From assembly GCA_024291935.2 (NCBI GenBank), contig CM044310.1, forward strand, positions 82,768,713 through 82,832,712: a stretch of 64,000 nucleotides of DNA. The letters run 5' to 3'. The translations under genes were made by a program, and so were the position numbers. This DNA is from Okapia johnstoni (taxonomy: Eukaryota; Chordata; Mammalia; Artiodactyla; Giraffidae). Shown piece after piece: positions 43,006-54,907 of this stretch. The notes under the pieces were generated by a model, which saw nothing but the letters and a program-made list of their open reading frames with translations, searched no databases and was not told the origin of the DNA. Position 1 is the stretch's first letter, and every line of letters begins with the position of its first letter.

Positions 43006-44084
43006 TTGGTAGATCATGTGGCCATGGGGCAGCCTGGGGAAGGAAAGAGAAGGGAGATGGCATGGGACAATCCAGGCGGATGATGCAGGATGGTTCTCTT
43101 GAACTGGTTCATGCAGGATGCCTTTGGCTACCTTCTGCTTCCCCCAGAGCAGAGCTTCCTAGAAGATGAGTCACAGGATGGTGAGATCTGACAGCAAAAG
43201 TCCCTGATGGGCTTAAGGACAGAAGAACACAGCCCCTGACTTGCCTGAGGGCATCAGGAGAGGTAGGGGAAGGGCAGCTTTGGGTGAACACTGTGTTCCA
43301 TGGAAACCTGGGTCACTGGAAGGAGAGATGACAAGTGGGAGGTGACGTCTGCTTCTCACCCAGGAACCATCTGCTCGCTAATGCAAACAGCCCTGTCTGT
43401 CAGGCGAGGTGAGGAAAAATGACTGGGGCAGCCCCACTGTGTAGCCCAGGGAGAGGGGTCCCTGGACCCATGAGGTAATCCCTCCGATGATGTATGGCCC
43501 AGAGAAGAGTAGGGTTAATGATCTTCCGCAGGACCCGGGAGTAAAACACAGTAATTTCATAATACAGCCTGTGATGGATTAAGGCATGTTAATACCAGGA
43601 GTATACATTAAGGGAAATGATCTCGCTGGCATACTAAATGGCAAAATAAAAGCACTTTTAGAAACTTCCATGATTAATTGGTCTGCCCTTTTAGTTCTGT
43701 ACCATGATAAAGTAAAGCTCACTTCTCCTGGTCACCTCCCAGGCAATTCCTCTAAAGTTCCCTGGCCCTCTGTGGACCCCCCTCCCCAACCACCCTCTTA
43801 TCCCCAGAGGAGTCCAACCTGCAGCCTAGGACACGCCCTCATATCCTTTTCCATGGACCCAAGTTGTCTTCATCCTCATCTGCATCATCTTCATCCCGGG
43901 AGTCTGCCAAGCCTTTAGGGCTTTGATCCACATGAAACAGCTGATATTGGACAAGGATTGCAGTTTGACACAGTTCAACCTGATACTGTGTGCAGAAGCC
44001 TTTGTGAGTCAGAGGCGGGTGGTGCTGAGGAATTGCGCTGTGCAGCCATGCTGTCTGGTTTGCATCTCTGCTCCTTGTTTCACA
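43006..44084. other. Unique stretch
   Basis: No gene or young repeat is recognised. About 43540-43690 is AT-rich with retained CpG and homeodomain-like words (ggattaag, gttaatac, gattaattgg), a weak candidate regulatory block. Confidence 0.3.
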
Positions 44085-44300
44085 GCTGTACAATCTTGGG
44101 CAAGTTGTAGAAGTTCTTTATGCTTCAGTTTCCTCATCGATAAAAGAGGGATTATAGGAGACTTACCTCATGAAGTCATAGAGGATCCAAGGAAGGTGAT
44201 TTATTTCACAAGAGTGTGTATGGCATGTACTGGGCACTGTGAATGCATGTCCAGGGCAGGTCCCACAACAAGTACTCAGTAAATGTTAGCTCTTGCTGTG
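44085..44300 (+). mobile_element. MIR SINE
   Basis: 'acaatcttgggcaagttgta', 'cagtttcctcatcgataaaag' and 'gtactcagtaaatgttagc' are in MIR order. Confidence 0.65.
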
Positions 44301-44324
44301 CTGGCTGTGTTGACAGCACTCAGC

Positions 44325-44430
44325 AGCTCTGAGGGGCAGGTACCATTAATCTCCCCATTTCACAGGTAGGAAAAGATGAGGCACAGAGAGTTAAGTAAGT
44401 AGCTAATGTGCCTATGAAAGGGCGGGATCA
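44325..44430 (-). mobile_element. MIR-like fragment
   Basis: 'ccccatttcacaggtagg' and 'gatgaggcacagagagttaag' match the reverse of MIR. Confidence 0.5.
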
Positions 44431-44514
44431 GGGTTAGATACACACAGGCTGATCTCTAACCTTCAACCAATGGGCTCCCCACTGCCATCTGCTTGGGAAG
44501 AAATGGCTGCTCTG

Positions 44515-44776
44515 GTTCTGGTCATGTGGTTGGTAGTCATGTCTAAGTCTTTGTGACCCTGTGGATTGTAGCCCACCTGTCTCTCTGTCCTGTCCATGGA
44601 ATTCTCCTGTCCATGGAATTCTCCTGTCCATGGAATTCTCCAGGCAAGAATACTGGGATGGGTAGCCATTCCCTTCTTCAGGGGATCTTCCTGACCCAGG
44701 GATCAAACCCAGGGCTCCTGAGCTGCAGGTGGATCCTTTATCATCCGAGCCACCAGGGAAGCCCAGTTCTGGTCAT
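44515..44776 (-). mobile_element. Bov-tA SINE with a 17-bp triplication, exact 11-bp TSD
   Basis: A reversed copy (44526-44765) is flanked by the exact repeat gttctggtcat at 44515-44525 and 44766-44776. Inside it, the 17-bp word tcctgtccatggaattc occurs three times in tandem (44588-44638); other copies have it once. Confidence 0.93.
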
Positions 44777-45531
44777 AGATGATGGCAGTTCTAGAATGGG
44801 AGGCAGGAAGGGCCTCTGGGCCTGCACTCAGACTGCGCTGTTTACTCCTTTTGTTCACCGAAGGCCAGCTCCCCACCATCATGGATCTTCATCTTGGAGG
44901 TGGTTGTGACCTGGTGGCACAGTGGGCCAGACCAGGGCCAGGAAACCCAGGTGGAAGGCTCAGCCCTGCCGCTTACTCACTGAGAGACTAGGCAAGCCAC
45001 TTGCCTATGTTTCTTCATCCCCCTGGAGTGGTAGTAAAACATTAAGAAGACAAGGCAAGAGGGTGCTTTGTAACCTGCAAAGACAAGAACAGATTCGAGG
45101 TAGGACTAACTATCCCTGACCCACTGGGCCAGGGGAGAACCTTGTCTGCAGTCTAGCCACCCTCCTTTTTGCTGAGAGAAAACTTAGAGAAATTCGTTCC
45201 TGAAAGGCAGAGGCCCTGGGGAGCAGCAGGCTCCTGGTCCATTCCATCTTCCACCTGACCCAGACTCCCAGGCTACCTGACTGGCATCTTCATGTACCTT
45301 CATGCACGTGACTTCACCTGCCACAATGTTGATACGACCTGGCTGGCCAGACTCTCACCTGTGTCACCTTGAAAACTGCCTGCCTCTTACAGACTTCGTT
45401 AGCCTCCTTCTTATTTTTTTACCCACTCAACAAACACTTCCTGGGTGCCTTCTCCTGCTCAGGCCAGAGTGGGTGCAGCAAGAATGCAACAAAATGGACC
45501 CTGGTCCTAGAGTTTCTATATGAGAGGCAGT
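44777..45531. other. Unique non-coding stretch
   Basis: No gene or repeat recognised. Confidence 0.35.
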
Positions 45532-45761
45532 AAACAGAGATAGGGGCTTCCCAAGTGGCTCAGTGGTAAAGAATCCACGTGCCAATGTAGGAGATGTGGG
45601 TTCATTCCCTGGGTCAGGAAGATCTCCTGGAGAAGGAAATGGCAACCCACTCCAGTATTCTTGCCTGGAGAATCCCATGGACAGAGGAGCCTGGCGGGCT
45701 ACAGTCCATGGGGTTGTAAGGAGTCAGACATAGCGACTAAACAAAAAAAAAAACAGAGATA
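45532..45761 (+). mobile_element. Bov-tA SINE, exact 11-bp TSD
   Basis: A full-length copy (45543-45750) with an A-tail is flanked by the exact repeat aaacagagata at 45532-45542 and 45751-45761. Confidence 0.93.
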
Positions 45762-46227
45762 AGTCATCTATTTCAGAGCTTAGAGGAGAAGGGAACAAAC
45801 CTGTATCTCCCAGAAATACTTAGTGTGAGGGTGGTAAATACAGTCTTCCCACAGGTGGGCAAGCAGTATCAATGAATGAGGCCGGTAGATGTGATACACA
45901 AGGGAGTGGTGAGGACTGGGGTGCCCTGGATAGCACAGTCCTGTCTATCAGCTGTTTCTTTGTTCCAGCCAACAGCTGCTGTGTGAGAATGTGGGCCCAT
46001 TGGCTGCATCTTCTGACTTGCCAAGATAATGGGGAAGATCTGGATTTCTTTTCCCTTAAAATCTCCTGATCTCGAAATATTAGCCATTAATTGGAAAAAA
46101 ATTCAACATAATATAGGTTAAATGAAACCCATCTATTAGCTAGATCTGCACCACTGCCTGGCAGAGAGCAATCTCTAATTTAGAGCATCATTGTACACCA
46201 CTATTAGTTGATTGACTGACCCTTCAT
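45762..46227. other. Unique spacer
   Basis: No gene or repeat recognised. Confidence 0.35.
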
Positions 46228-46452
46228 GGGCTTCTCGTGTAGTGTTAGTGGTAAAGAACCTGTCTGCCATTGCAGGGTCCATAAGAGATGCAAGTTCAAT
46301 CCCTGGGTCAGGAAGATCCCCTGGAGGAGACCATGGCAACCCACTCCAGTATTCTTGCCTGGAGAATCCCATGGACAGAGGAGCCTGGTGGGCTCTAGTC
46401 CATAGGATCGCAAAGAGTCAAACATGATTGAAGCGTCTTGGCACACACACAC
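46228..46452 (+). mobile_element. Bov-tA SINE
   Basis: Copy from 'gggcttctcgtgtagtg' to 'gattgaagcgtcttggcac' with a short CA tail. Confidence 0.9.
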
Positions 46453-46553
46453 GCATTGCCTGTGTACAGCATTCTACAGTGTGTACAACATTTTCCCAGG
46501 AAAGACCTCATTTGGTGCTCATAAAGACCCTCAGAAGAAGGCTGTCAACTAAA

Positions 46554-46629
46554 CATTGGGTTGGCCAAAAAGTTCATTTGGGTACACATTTTGGGAAAGA
46601 TCCAAACGAAATTTTTGCCCAACCCAATA
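46554..46629. mobile_element. Mariner-derived MITE, hairpin-forming
   Basis: A 76-bp element with terminal inverted repeats. 46555-46581 and the reverse complement of 46602-46628 match at 24 of 27 positions (core ttgggttggccaaaaagttc on the left). TA lies at the right edge and CA at the left, fitting a decayed mariner TA target. If transcribed, the 27-bp arms with a 20-base loop would fold into a precursor-miRNA-like hairpin. Ruminant mariner MITEs with this TIR resemble the miR-2284/2285 miRNA family as I recall it. Processing is not shown by sequence alone. Confidence 0.8.
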
Positions 46630-47243
46630 TTCTCTCAATGAACTCTCTGAGGTGGGCTATGTGAAGGGCATTCTCTTATGCAAGGGCGTGTTTGGCAGCT
46701 CAAACATGGTGTGAACAGAAAAAATGGAAAGAATGGGGACTAGGGCTCAGATTCCTTCAGGTATTGGAAAGAGTTCCTCTCTCTGTCTTTGCAAGGCTCT
46801 GAACATAGATCTCATAATGGCTGGTTGAAGTCAAGGTCCCAGAGCTTCACAAGACAGGTTCGCAGCCTGCCTCTGCTGCTCCACCAGGATCATATTCCTC
46901 AAATCCTACTAGTCTTGGTTACCGCATCTGCAAATTGGAGACAGTGATGACAAGAGCGCCCACATCCCAGGTCTGTGGCAAGGATACGCCGAGAAGATGC
47001 CCTTATGTCCTTGGTTCACAGCACTCAGTAAGTATTGTCACTATCATGGGGGATTCTGCATCTGTGGAGATTGTGTTATTTGGAAAATTAAATGGTAAAA
47101 GACAATGTCTATTATATGCAAAAGCAGGCACCAGAGAGGCTAGCTTTATTTTTCTATATATAGGCTCAAGGCTGGAAAAATGTATCAAAACAATAGTAAT
47201 TTGGAATACTGGGACTATAGGTGATTTTAATTTTCTCCTGTAT
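46630..47243. other. Unique non-coding stretch
   Basis: No gene recognised. The plus frame at 46935-47264 (109 codons) has no domain. Confidence 0.35.
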
Positions 47244-47354
47244 AATTTTCTTTTTTGTCTTTAAGGCACATGAGTTTTTAGTTCTCTGACCAAGGACTGA
47301 AGCAGTGCTCCCTGCAGTGGAACCACTGGACCACCAGGGTAGTTCCAATTTTCT
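47244..47354 (-). mobile_element. CHR-type SINE, truncated
   Basis: The element 47252-47346 has the reversed CHR end ('gttctctgaccaaggactg', 'aaccactggaccaccaggg'). The repeat aattttct lies at 47244-47251 and 47347-47354. Confidence 0.8.
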
Positions 47355-47852
47355 GAATTTTCTAAGTTATTTTATACTAAGCACGTATTAATTTAAAAAT
47401 CAGAGCAGCATAACTTATTTTTAAAAAATTAAGTTCCCAATTTTCCAGAAAAAAAAATTTCACTTTAAACTTTCTTGCTCTGCCCAGTCAAGTGCTTTCT
47501 GGAAGACCCCTTGCGCTCAGAAGTCCCCTCTGTCTTGAATTTCCAAGGCTGTTCTAAGAATAGACCCCTCTGGGATCCCTGAGCAGCAGGGAGGGTCCAT
47601 GTCTCCCTGAATCAGTCCCCAAGCTCTCCCATTCTTGCCTGTCATTGGGTCCAATGAGAGCCCAGGTTTGCCACAAGTCTTCACTCCTCCAAAGCCAGAA
47701 GAGAGAAAAGACGCATCCCTGGCCCACCCTGGCCAATGACCACCCAGGACAGAGGTAGGAGAACTGGTCCACTTATTCCGATTGATGTCTCAGAAACTCC
47801 CCGGATATTTTGCCACTGTAAGAAGAGTACAGTTTGATTGTTCATTTTCCAC
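47355..47852. other. Unique spacer
   Basis: No gene or repeat recognised. Confidence 0.35.
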
Positions 47853-49467
47853 TTCTACAAAGCCCTCAGTCAGTCCAGTCGCTCAATCATGTCCGACTCT
47901 TTGTGACCCCATGGGCTGTAGCACGCCAGGCATCCCTGTCCATCACCACCTCCCGGAGCTTGCTCAAACTCACGTTCATTGAGTCAGTAATGCCATCCAA
48001 TCATCTCATCCTCTGTCGTCCCCTCCTTCTCCCTCCTTCAATCTTTCCCAGCATCAGGGTCTTTTCAAATGAGTCAGTTCTTCGCATCAGGCGGCCAAAG
48101 TGTTGGAGCTTCAGCTTCAACATCAGTCCTTCCAATGAATATTCAGGACTGATTTCCTTTAGGATTGATTGGTTGGATCTCCTTGCAGTCCAAGGGGCTC
48201 TCAAAAGAGTCTTCTCCAACACCACAGTTGAAAAGCATCAATTCTTCAGCATTCAGCTTTCTTTATGGTCCAACTCTCACATCCATACATGACTACTGGA
48301 AAAATCATAGCTTTGACTAGACGGACCTTTGTTGGCAAAGTAATGTCTCTGCTTTTTAATGTGCTGTCTAGGTTTGTCATAGCTTTTCTTTCAAGGAGCA
48401 AGCATCTTTTAATTTCGTGGCTTCAGTCACCACCTGCAGTGATTTTGGAGCCCAAGAAAATAGTCTGTCACGGTTTGCATTGTTTTCCCATCTATTTGCT
48501 TGAAGTGATGGACTGGATGCCATGATCTTAGTTTTTTGAATGTTGAGATTTAAGCCAGCTTTTTCACTCTCCTCTTTCACTTTCATCAAGAGGCTCTGTA
48601 GTTCCTCTTTACTTTCTGCCATAAGGGTGGCGTCATCTGCATATCTGAGGTTATTGATATTTCTCCCTGCAATCTTGATTCCAACTTATGCTTCATCCAG
48701 AAGGCATTTCACATGATGTGCTCTGCATATGTTAAATGAGCAGGGTAACAATATACAGCTTTGACATACTCCTTTCCCAATTTGGAATCAGGCCGTTGTT
48801 CCATGTCCGTTTCTACCTGTTGCTTCTTGACCTGCATACAGATTTCTCAGGAGGCAGGTCAGGTGGTCTGGTATTCCCATCTCTTTAAGGATATTCCACA
48901 GTTTGTTGTGATCCACACAGTCAAAGGTTTTGGCATAGTCAGTAAAGCAGAAGTAGATGTTTTTCTGGAACTCTCATGATTTTTCTATGATCCAACGGAT
49001 GTTGGCAACTTGATCTCTGGTTCCTCTGCCTTTTCTAAATCCAGCTTGAACATCAGGAAGTTTTTGGTTCAGGTACTGCTGAAGTCTCGTCTGGAGAATT
49101 TTGAGCATTGCTTTGCTAGTGTGTGAAATGAGTGCAATTGTGCAGTACTTTGAACATTCTTTGATGTTTCCTTTCTTTGGTATTGGAATGAAAACTGACA
49201 TTTTCTAGACCCGTGGCCACTACTGAGTTTTCCAAATTTGCTGGTATACTGAGCACAGCACTTTCACAGCATCATCTTTTAGGATTTGAAAGAGTTCAGC
49301 TGGAATTCCATCACCTCCACTAGTTTTTGTCATAGTGATGCTTCCTAAGGCCCACTTGACTTTGCAATCCAAGATGTCTTGCTCTACGTGAGTGATCACT
49401 CCATCGTGGCTATCTGGGTCATTCAGACATTTTTTGTATAGTTTTTCTGTGTATTCTACAAAGCCCT
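47853..49467 (-). mobile_element. BovB LINE, 1.59 kb, exact 14-bp TSD
   Basis: The longest BovB copy here (47867-49453), reversed and 5'-truncated, begins inside the reverse transcriptase and runs to the BovB 3' end. The exact direct repeat ttctacaaagccct at 47853-47866 and 49454-49467 gives precise borders. Confidence 0.96.
48001..49201 (-). pseudogene. BovB reverse transcriptase, broken into several frames
   Basis: Read from high to low coordinates: the finger region (SVFIPIPKKGNIKECSKY, LQARLQQYLNQ-like, QAGFRKGRGTRDQ) at 49201-48974. The palm follows with an intact YADD box (RYADDATLMAES; YADD at 48643-48632). Then comes the thumb (LNLNIQKTKIMAS) and the C-terminal part ([26 protein letters not shown]) at 48225-48001. 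Stops and shifts separate these segments, so no single product is possible. The endonuclease is missing. YADD is the metal-binding catalytic motif of reverse transcriptases. Confidence 0.9.
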
Positions 49468-50279
49468 AAGGAGCAAAAAAAAAAAAAAAAAACAGAGAGA
49501 GAGAGATGAGAAAACTTGAAGCAACCTGTCTTCAATGTTCATGTAAACCAATGAATGAATGAATGGATGGATGGATGAACTCAAGCTGCTGTGATGTCTT
49601 TGCCTTTGCTATGAAATCATGAGCTCATGAAAACAAATTCATGTCTTTTGCATCATATGCCCATTGGGTAGAGAAAAAATAGGAAAATTTAGAATCTGAA
49701 TGTGCTTCTTTTAAAAGTATGAAAGATGTACAGATTGTACAATCAGGCAAATATATCTTTTGAAGAGTATGAAGTTCTGGTCTAAAATTACATTTAATTA
49801 TTGTTACATTTCAGACTTTGTAGGAAATCACAGTACAGAAGTGTGACTTTGAAATTAGCATTTGAAAGTGTCTGTGAGGTAGGTGAGGGTTTTCACAAAC
49901 CGTGGGGTTTTGAGCCTAAAATTATATGACATATATTTGCAACCACAAAATTAGGTTGACCAGTAATTGTTCAAACTCATCTGTTAGAAGAATGACTACT
50001 GTGTTTTATTTCCGCCACACAAAATTTTTCCACCCATTCTCCCCAACTTTTTGTTTAAAAAGCCAGGCAAACCTTGAGCTCTCCCTGGTGTACTGACCTA
50101 ACACGGGTGACGAGGCCCCACAGGAAGGGCCAGATATGAAGAGTCATTTTGCCTCATTATAGAACAACATCAGTGGTTCTTCCTCAGCCCCTTAATTCAT
50201 TTCTTATAGTTTTTCTTGTCACATCCACTTGCTTTATAGCTTACTAACTTGCAAGTTATAGTTGTAATTTATGGTCAAA
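49468..50279. other. AT-rich unique stretch with simple repeats
   Basis: An A-tract at about 49475-49492 passes into a GA run, and an imperfect (ATGA/ATGG)n run lies at about 49549-49577. The rest is AT-rich unique DNA with no gene. Confidence 0.45.
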
Positions 50280-50725
50280 ATTGAGTGGTAGCAAATCAAA
50301 GAATATTTCCATTGATTACCCTAAATTGTCTAATCTCCTGTATGTTTTTAGAACTTGATTGGGTGGTATTTACTGATTGCCTTCATCTAATTTAAAAATC
50401 AATCAATAGCAACAATGAGTGCTGGGGGATAAATCGAGTCTAATGCAGCCTAACCGCAGCAAATATCCATCAGGGGCTACACACAATCACATCTCTGGGC
50501 GGTTTTAATACATAAACCATAACGGCCTGGAGCTGGGCGTCCAGGGCAGATGCTCAGAGAATTCCCGCTGACACCTCATGCCTCTTGCATTGTCTATTGA
50601 GGGTGATTGCCCTCTGCTAAAGTGAACATATTTCACTACAATAAAGCTGTAGCAAAGGAGATAAAAACGGGATCTGATTGTGTTTCAAGGCTAGCCAGTC
50701 CATCTTCTTCTCCTGCACCCTCAGA
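50280..50725. promoter_or_regulatory. Candidate conserved non-coding element
   Basis: Repeat-free block with retained CpGs in AT-rich DNA (ataaatcgag, taaccgcag, taacggcc, aacgggatc). It has runs of regulatory-like words: caatcaatagcaacaat (SOX/HOX-like), aaccgca (RUNX-like) and attaatgggaattaac (homeodomain-like). This is inferred from texture only. Confidence 0.28.
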
Positions 50726-50925
50726 GGATATTAATGGGAATTAACATAACGCCAGCCTTTTCTTGTTAACTGCCTGAGTGATCCCAGAGAGAAACATTTT
50801 CACACTCATGAATTCACCCCTTCGACACTCAGGAGTATCTGTTTTTATTTCCATCCAAGGCTTTCTGGACGTTTGTTATGGAACAGTCATGGGGCATGGC
50901 ATTTTGATCCCTTATTTCATTTGGT

Positions 50926-51160
50926 ACTTAGATATGGGCTTCCCTGGTGGCTCAGACTATAAAGAATCTGCCTGCAATATGGGAGACCTGGGTTAGATCT
51001 CTGGGTTGGGAAGATCTCCTTGAGAAGGGAATGGCAACTCACTCCAGTATTCTTGCCTGGAGAATCCCCATGGACAGAGGAGTCAGGTGGGTTACAGTCC
51101 ATGGGATCATGAAGAGTCAATATCACTGAGTGACTAAGCACACAGCACACACTTAGACAT
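50926..51160 (+). mobile_element. Bov-tA SINE
   Basis: A full-length copy (50936-51150) is flanked by acttagatat (50926-50935) and acttagacat (51151-51160), 9 of 10 identical. Confidence 0.92.
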
Positions 51161-52440
51161 ACCCTGGGAGGATGATAGCCCTATTGTACAGAAGAGGAAG
51201 TAAGGCTCAGGTGAATTCAGCAGCTGGTCCCAGATGACATGGCTGGATAAATAGGAAAGCTGGGTCTTTGGGCTGCACACCACAGGCATGTGCTCAATGC
51301 AGGGCATCCAGGAGAAGGCAAAGGACCAGATTCAAACCGTGGATGAGCTTACATCTAGTTGGGAGGCAAGCCTGCACACAGTTCATAGTAAGAGAAAGCA
51401 GGATAAAATAAGTGCTATTTTCCTGTGAGCCAGGAGTTATTACAGCACACAAAGGAGGCAGAGAGAATAAATTTTAACTTAGGGAATGGAGAGTCAGAAA
51501 TATCAGATTATTTTTTGAACTGTTTAGAGATGGTTGGGCCCCAACTTTTTCAGGCATTAAGTAGAATCTCTGCACGTGTTTATTTGTATTGATATGCAAC
51601 ATGGTGGAGCTACCAACTCCTTTGGGAACCAAGGCAGCCCCTGCTATGCTCATCAGCCCTGAGCCATGTCTGAGAGGTCCGACCCTCAGTCTGTTCTTTA
51701 TATTGGTGGGCATCTTCATCCCTGGGGCCCTGGACTTCTGGAAGAAACTCCTTTGATGTCATAATGCATATTAGAGGCATTCTGAAGACGAGACTTTAGG
51801 AAGACTCAAACCTGTTCATTCCTTTATTGAGAAATACCACTTGACATCACTGGCAGGCTTTATAAATGAAGACAAACAGACAAATATTCCAAAGTCCTTA
51901 ATTTCACTCTACATAAAACTTTGCCTCACTTGGAGGTAATTCCAGGCAATCCGCATCTATCTCAGAATTGGCATCAAACACATTTCCCAGGAAAATTCTT
52001 GGAAGTTCTCGAGAACCAGGGAAGCAAGAGGCAGAATCTCATCTAAAAGAGATCTGTCACCTCCATGACAGCCTCTCCCCAAACCCAAAGAGCTGAACAT
52101 TGGGCTTTTAGGAAGTGGCTTCCTGTGCAGGAAACTTAAATACCACGGGGCAGCCTCATAAGCCGAGAGCTGTCCTGTGCCATCATAGTTCACAGAGAAT
52201 CAGCCACTGAAATCGGCAGTTACAAATCTGACCAAACTTAGACAATGATTCATGGATCTTGGAATTTGTAGGCACCTCAGCAGACTTCCACTCTGTCTCA
52301 TTGGACTGTTAGAGCTCTCAGGACATCACAATACTTTTTTCTTATCCCCAAATATTGTTAAACACTTATCACTGGATTGTAAACCTGAGGAGGGCCATGG
52401 CGCTTTCCACTTTGTTTCCTGAATTGTTTAATACATTTTC
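51161..52440. other. Low-repeat stretch
   Basis: 51170-51280 ('gtacagaagaggaagtaagg', 'gctcaggtgaattcag') looks like a reversed MIR/L2 piece. The rest is unique with no gene recognised. Confidence 0.4.
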
Positions 52441-52442
52441 TT

Positions 52443-53045
52443 TTTCAGAAAAGACTTTAGCTTTTTAGACTTTAGGGTCATAGCAAAACTGAGAGGAATA
52501 CAATATCACATATACATAAATTTTACTATTATCAACATCCCCACCAGAATGGTACATTCGTTATAAGTGATGAACCTACTCTGACACACCATTAACACTC
52601 AAGTCCATAGATTACATGAGAGCTCAGTCTTAGTGTTTTATATTCTATGGGTTTGAGTATGACAAGTTTCCACCATCATAGAGTATCATAGAGTATTTTC
52701 ATTGCCCTAAAAATCATCTATGCTCCATCTATTCATCCTTCTCTCCCCCAATGCCTAGCAACAATTGATGTTTTTTAATGCCTCCCTAGTTTTGCCTTTT
52801 CCAGAATGTCATATAGTTGGAATTATACTGTCCATAGTCTTTTCAGATTCACTTCTTCCACTTAGTAATATGCATTTAAGTTCCCTCCATATCTTCCCTC
52901 CAAGACTTTTCATGGCTTGCAAGCGCATTTCCTTTTCAGTGCTGAATAATATTCCATTGTTTGGATGTACCATCAATGCATTTGTTGGAATGAGTGAATT
53001 ATTGAACATTTCTCCACCACTAGATTCTTTTTTATAGCTCAGTGG
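52443..53045 (-). mobile_element. L1M 3' part
   Basis: The reversed L1M order is clear: 'gggtcatagcaaaactgag', 'cagaatggtacattcgttat', 'accctaaaaatcatctatgc'-like, 'ccagaatgtcatatagttgg' and 'ctgaataatattccattg'. It is an old 600-bp remnant, non-coding. The frame at 52765-53037 is a shadow of it. Confidence 0.75.
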
Positions 53046-53229
53046 CAGCTGACCTCCCTTTGCTTAATTCCCTCAGTAATAATGTTTGAGTACTGGAAGA
53101 TTTTTATACTCTGTTTCTTATACTCTGTTTTTATACTTCCTCCATCCTGTCTACTTCTTTGGCCTTGGTTGTATCCCTGGGCTGAGACTGATGGTAGTCT
53201 TCCATGTCTCGTCTCCCCCTTCTTCCATA

Positions 53230-54230
53230 GAACTCTTCCATTTTAGCTGGGTGCAGAAGAAACCTACTTTTACCAATCTCCCTTGTAGGTAGGTGTGCCA
53301 GGTGACTATTTTAACTTACGGTATAGGTGAAATTTTGCAGAGCTGTTTCTGAAAGCTGTTTGTAAAAAAGGCTTGATATGTTGCACCCATATACAGATGT
53401 TTATAGCAGCTTTATTCATGATCATTAAAATTTGGAAGTAATCAAGATGTTTTTCGGATAGGATGAGAATGGCACTTTATGTCTGTAGTCTTCCTCCCAA
53501 AAACTCATAACTCTAAGTTAATCATGAGAAAAGCAGCAGACAGTTTCCAATAGAGGGTCATTCTGCAAAATGTCTAAGCAACACTCCCCCAAACTGAAAA
53601 ACAAGGTGAGTCTGAGAAACTGTCACAGCCAAGAAGAGCCTTAGGAGACATGACAACTACGTGTGATGTGGTGTCTTAGGTGAGATCCTGGAACAGGAAA
53701 AGGATATTAGGTAAAAACAAAGGAAATTTTATAAAGTATATGGACTTTGGTTGATAATAATGTACCAATATTGTTTCATTCATTTTGACAAATATACCAT
53801 ACTTATACAAGATGTTAATAATGGGGAAACTTGATGTGAGTGTTATGAGAACTCTCTGTATTATCATCGCAATTTTTCTGTAAATCTGAAGCTATTTAAA
53901 AATTAAGACTGTGTTAATTAAAAAAAAAGAGTTGGTTTATATTGTTTGCCCCAATCTGTTTTGTCCCTTCTTCTATTTTCCTTCCTTGAACGTGGATCTA
54001 TGGGCTGACATCTTGGAACATCCGGGACCCTAAGGATGCTGGCCAGTGAGCTGGAAGGAAACCAGCTCCCTGAGCACTTCACCCAGCTGAGCAGTCAGCC
54101 ACACGAGGCTTGGACAGCCAACTTCCCAGCTTTTACGTAGAAGAGAGATCAAGTCTGATCGTGTTGAAGTCATGTTATTTTAGGTTTTTGCTTCTCACTG
54201 CCAGATCCAGTTCTAACTGATACTACCCTT
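53230..54230 (+). repeat. Old interspersed repeat split by an L1M
   Basis: The front piece (53230-53334, 'ccaatctcccttgtaggtag') resembles the relic at 28.93 kb. The back piece (53931-54230, 'gacatcttggaacatccggg', 'cagttctaactgatact') fits the far end of such an element. Between them lies an L1M 3' end. Family not assigned. Confidence 0.4.
53335..53930 (+). mobile_element. L1M 3' end with A-tail
   Basis: 'gtttatagcagctttattc', 'tggaagtaatcaagatg', 'gagatcctggaacaggaaaagg', 'taataatgtaccaatattg' and 'actctctgtattatcat' lead to an A-run at about 53919-53928. Old L1 3' UTR in plus orientation. Confidence 0.65.
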
Positions 54231-54907
54231 TGCTTGTTTTCCTTTGGGACACAGGCTCCCTGAGTAGAGGTCCAGGGTGCTCTGTGAGGATGGGGGCTCC
54301 AGGGCCTTCCCCCTGACCTCCTGCAGCCCCAGATGCCCTTGAGGTACTTCTGTGTGAAGCCCATGACGAAGACCACGGCTCTTTGGCGCTGGTGTTATAA
54401 CTAGTCAGTGTTACAGAACTCTATAGATTATAGAGCTTTTCCCTTCCCCAGGGGTACAGGATCTGGGAGCTGAGGTGCACTCAGGGGTTGCCCTGCCCTC
54501 ACTTATTTTACAGCTGGGGAAACAGGGGTCTCTAGAAAGGAAGAGGTCAAGCATCTGAGAGCTGGGGGCAGAAGCTTGTCCTCATGCCGCCTGACAATAA
54601 TCTTTCCACTGCGTCAGTGGTAGTTTCTAGACTGATTTCAGAGCACCCCCAGGGCTCTGCAAAAATGGGGATGGTGGGAGGGGGCGTGGCCAGGTGGGCG
54701 TGGCTGTCTGGGCAAAGCCCTCTCCTCCAGCCTCCTGAACATCATGCAGAGCAACTGTTTTTTATCTATGTCACAATTTGGATTTCTAAGACCTCATGCT
54801 TTGAAAAAGCAGGGATCTGATGATAAAAATCACAAAAACTTGTAAATAAAAATGTATAAACTCTCTACATTTGTTATCTCATGTTGATTCTAAACTTAAT
54901 GACTATT
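54231..54907. other. Unique non-coding stretch
   Basis: No gene is recognised. 54425-54580 may include a faint MIR-like piece ('acagctggggaaacagggg'). Confidence 0.35.
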
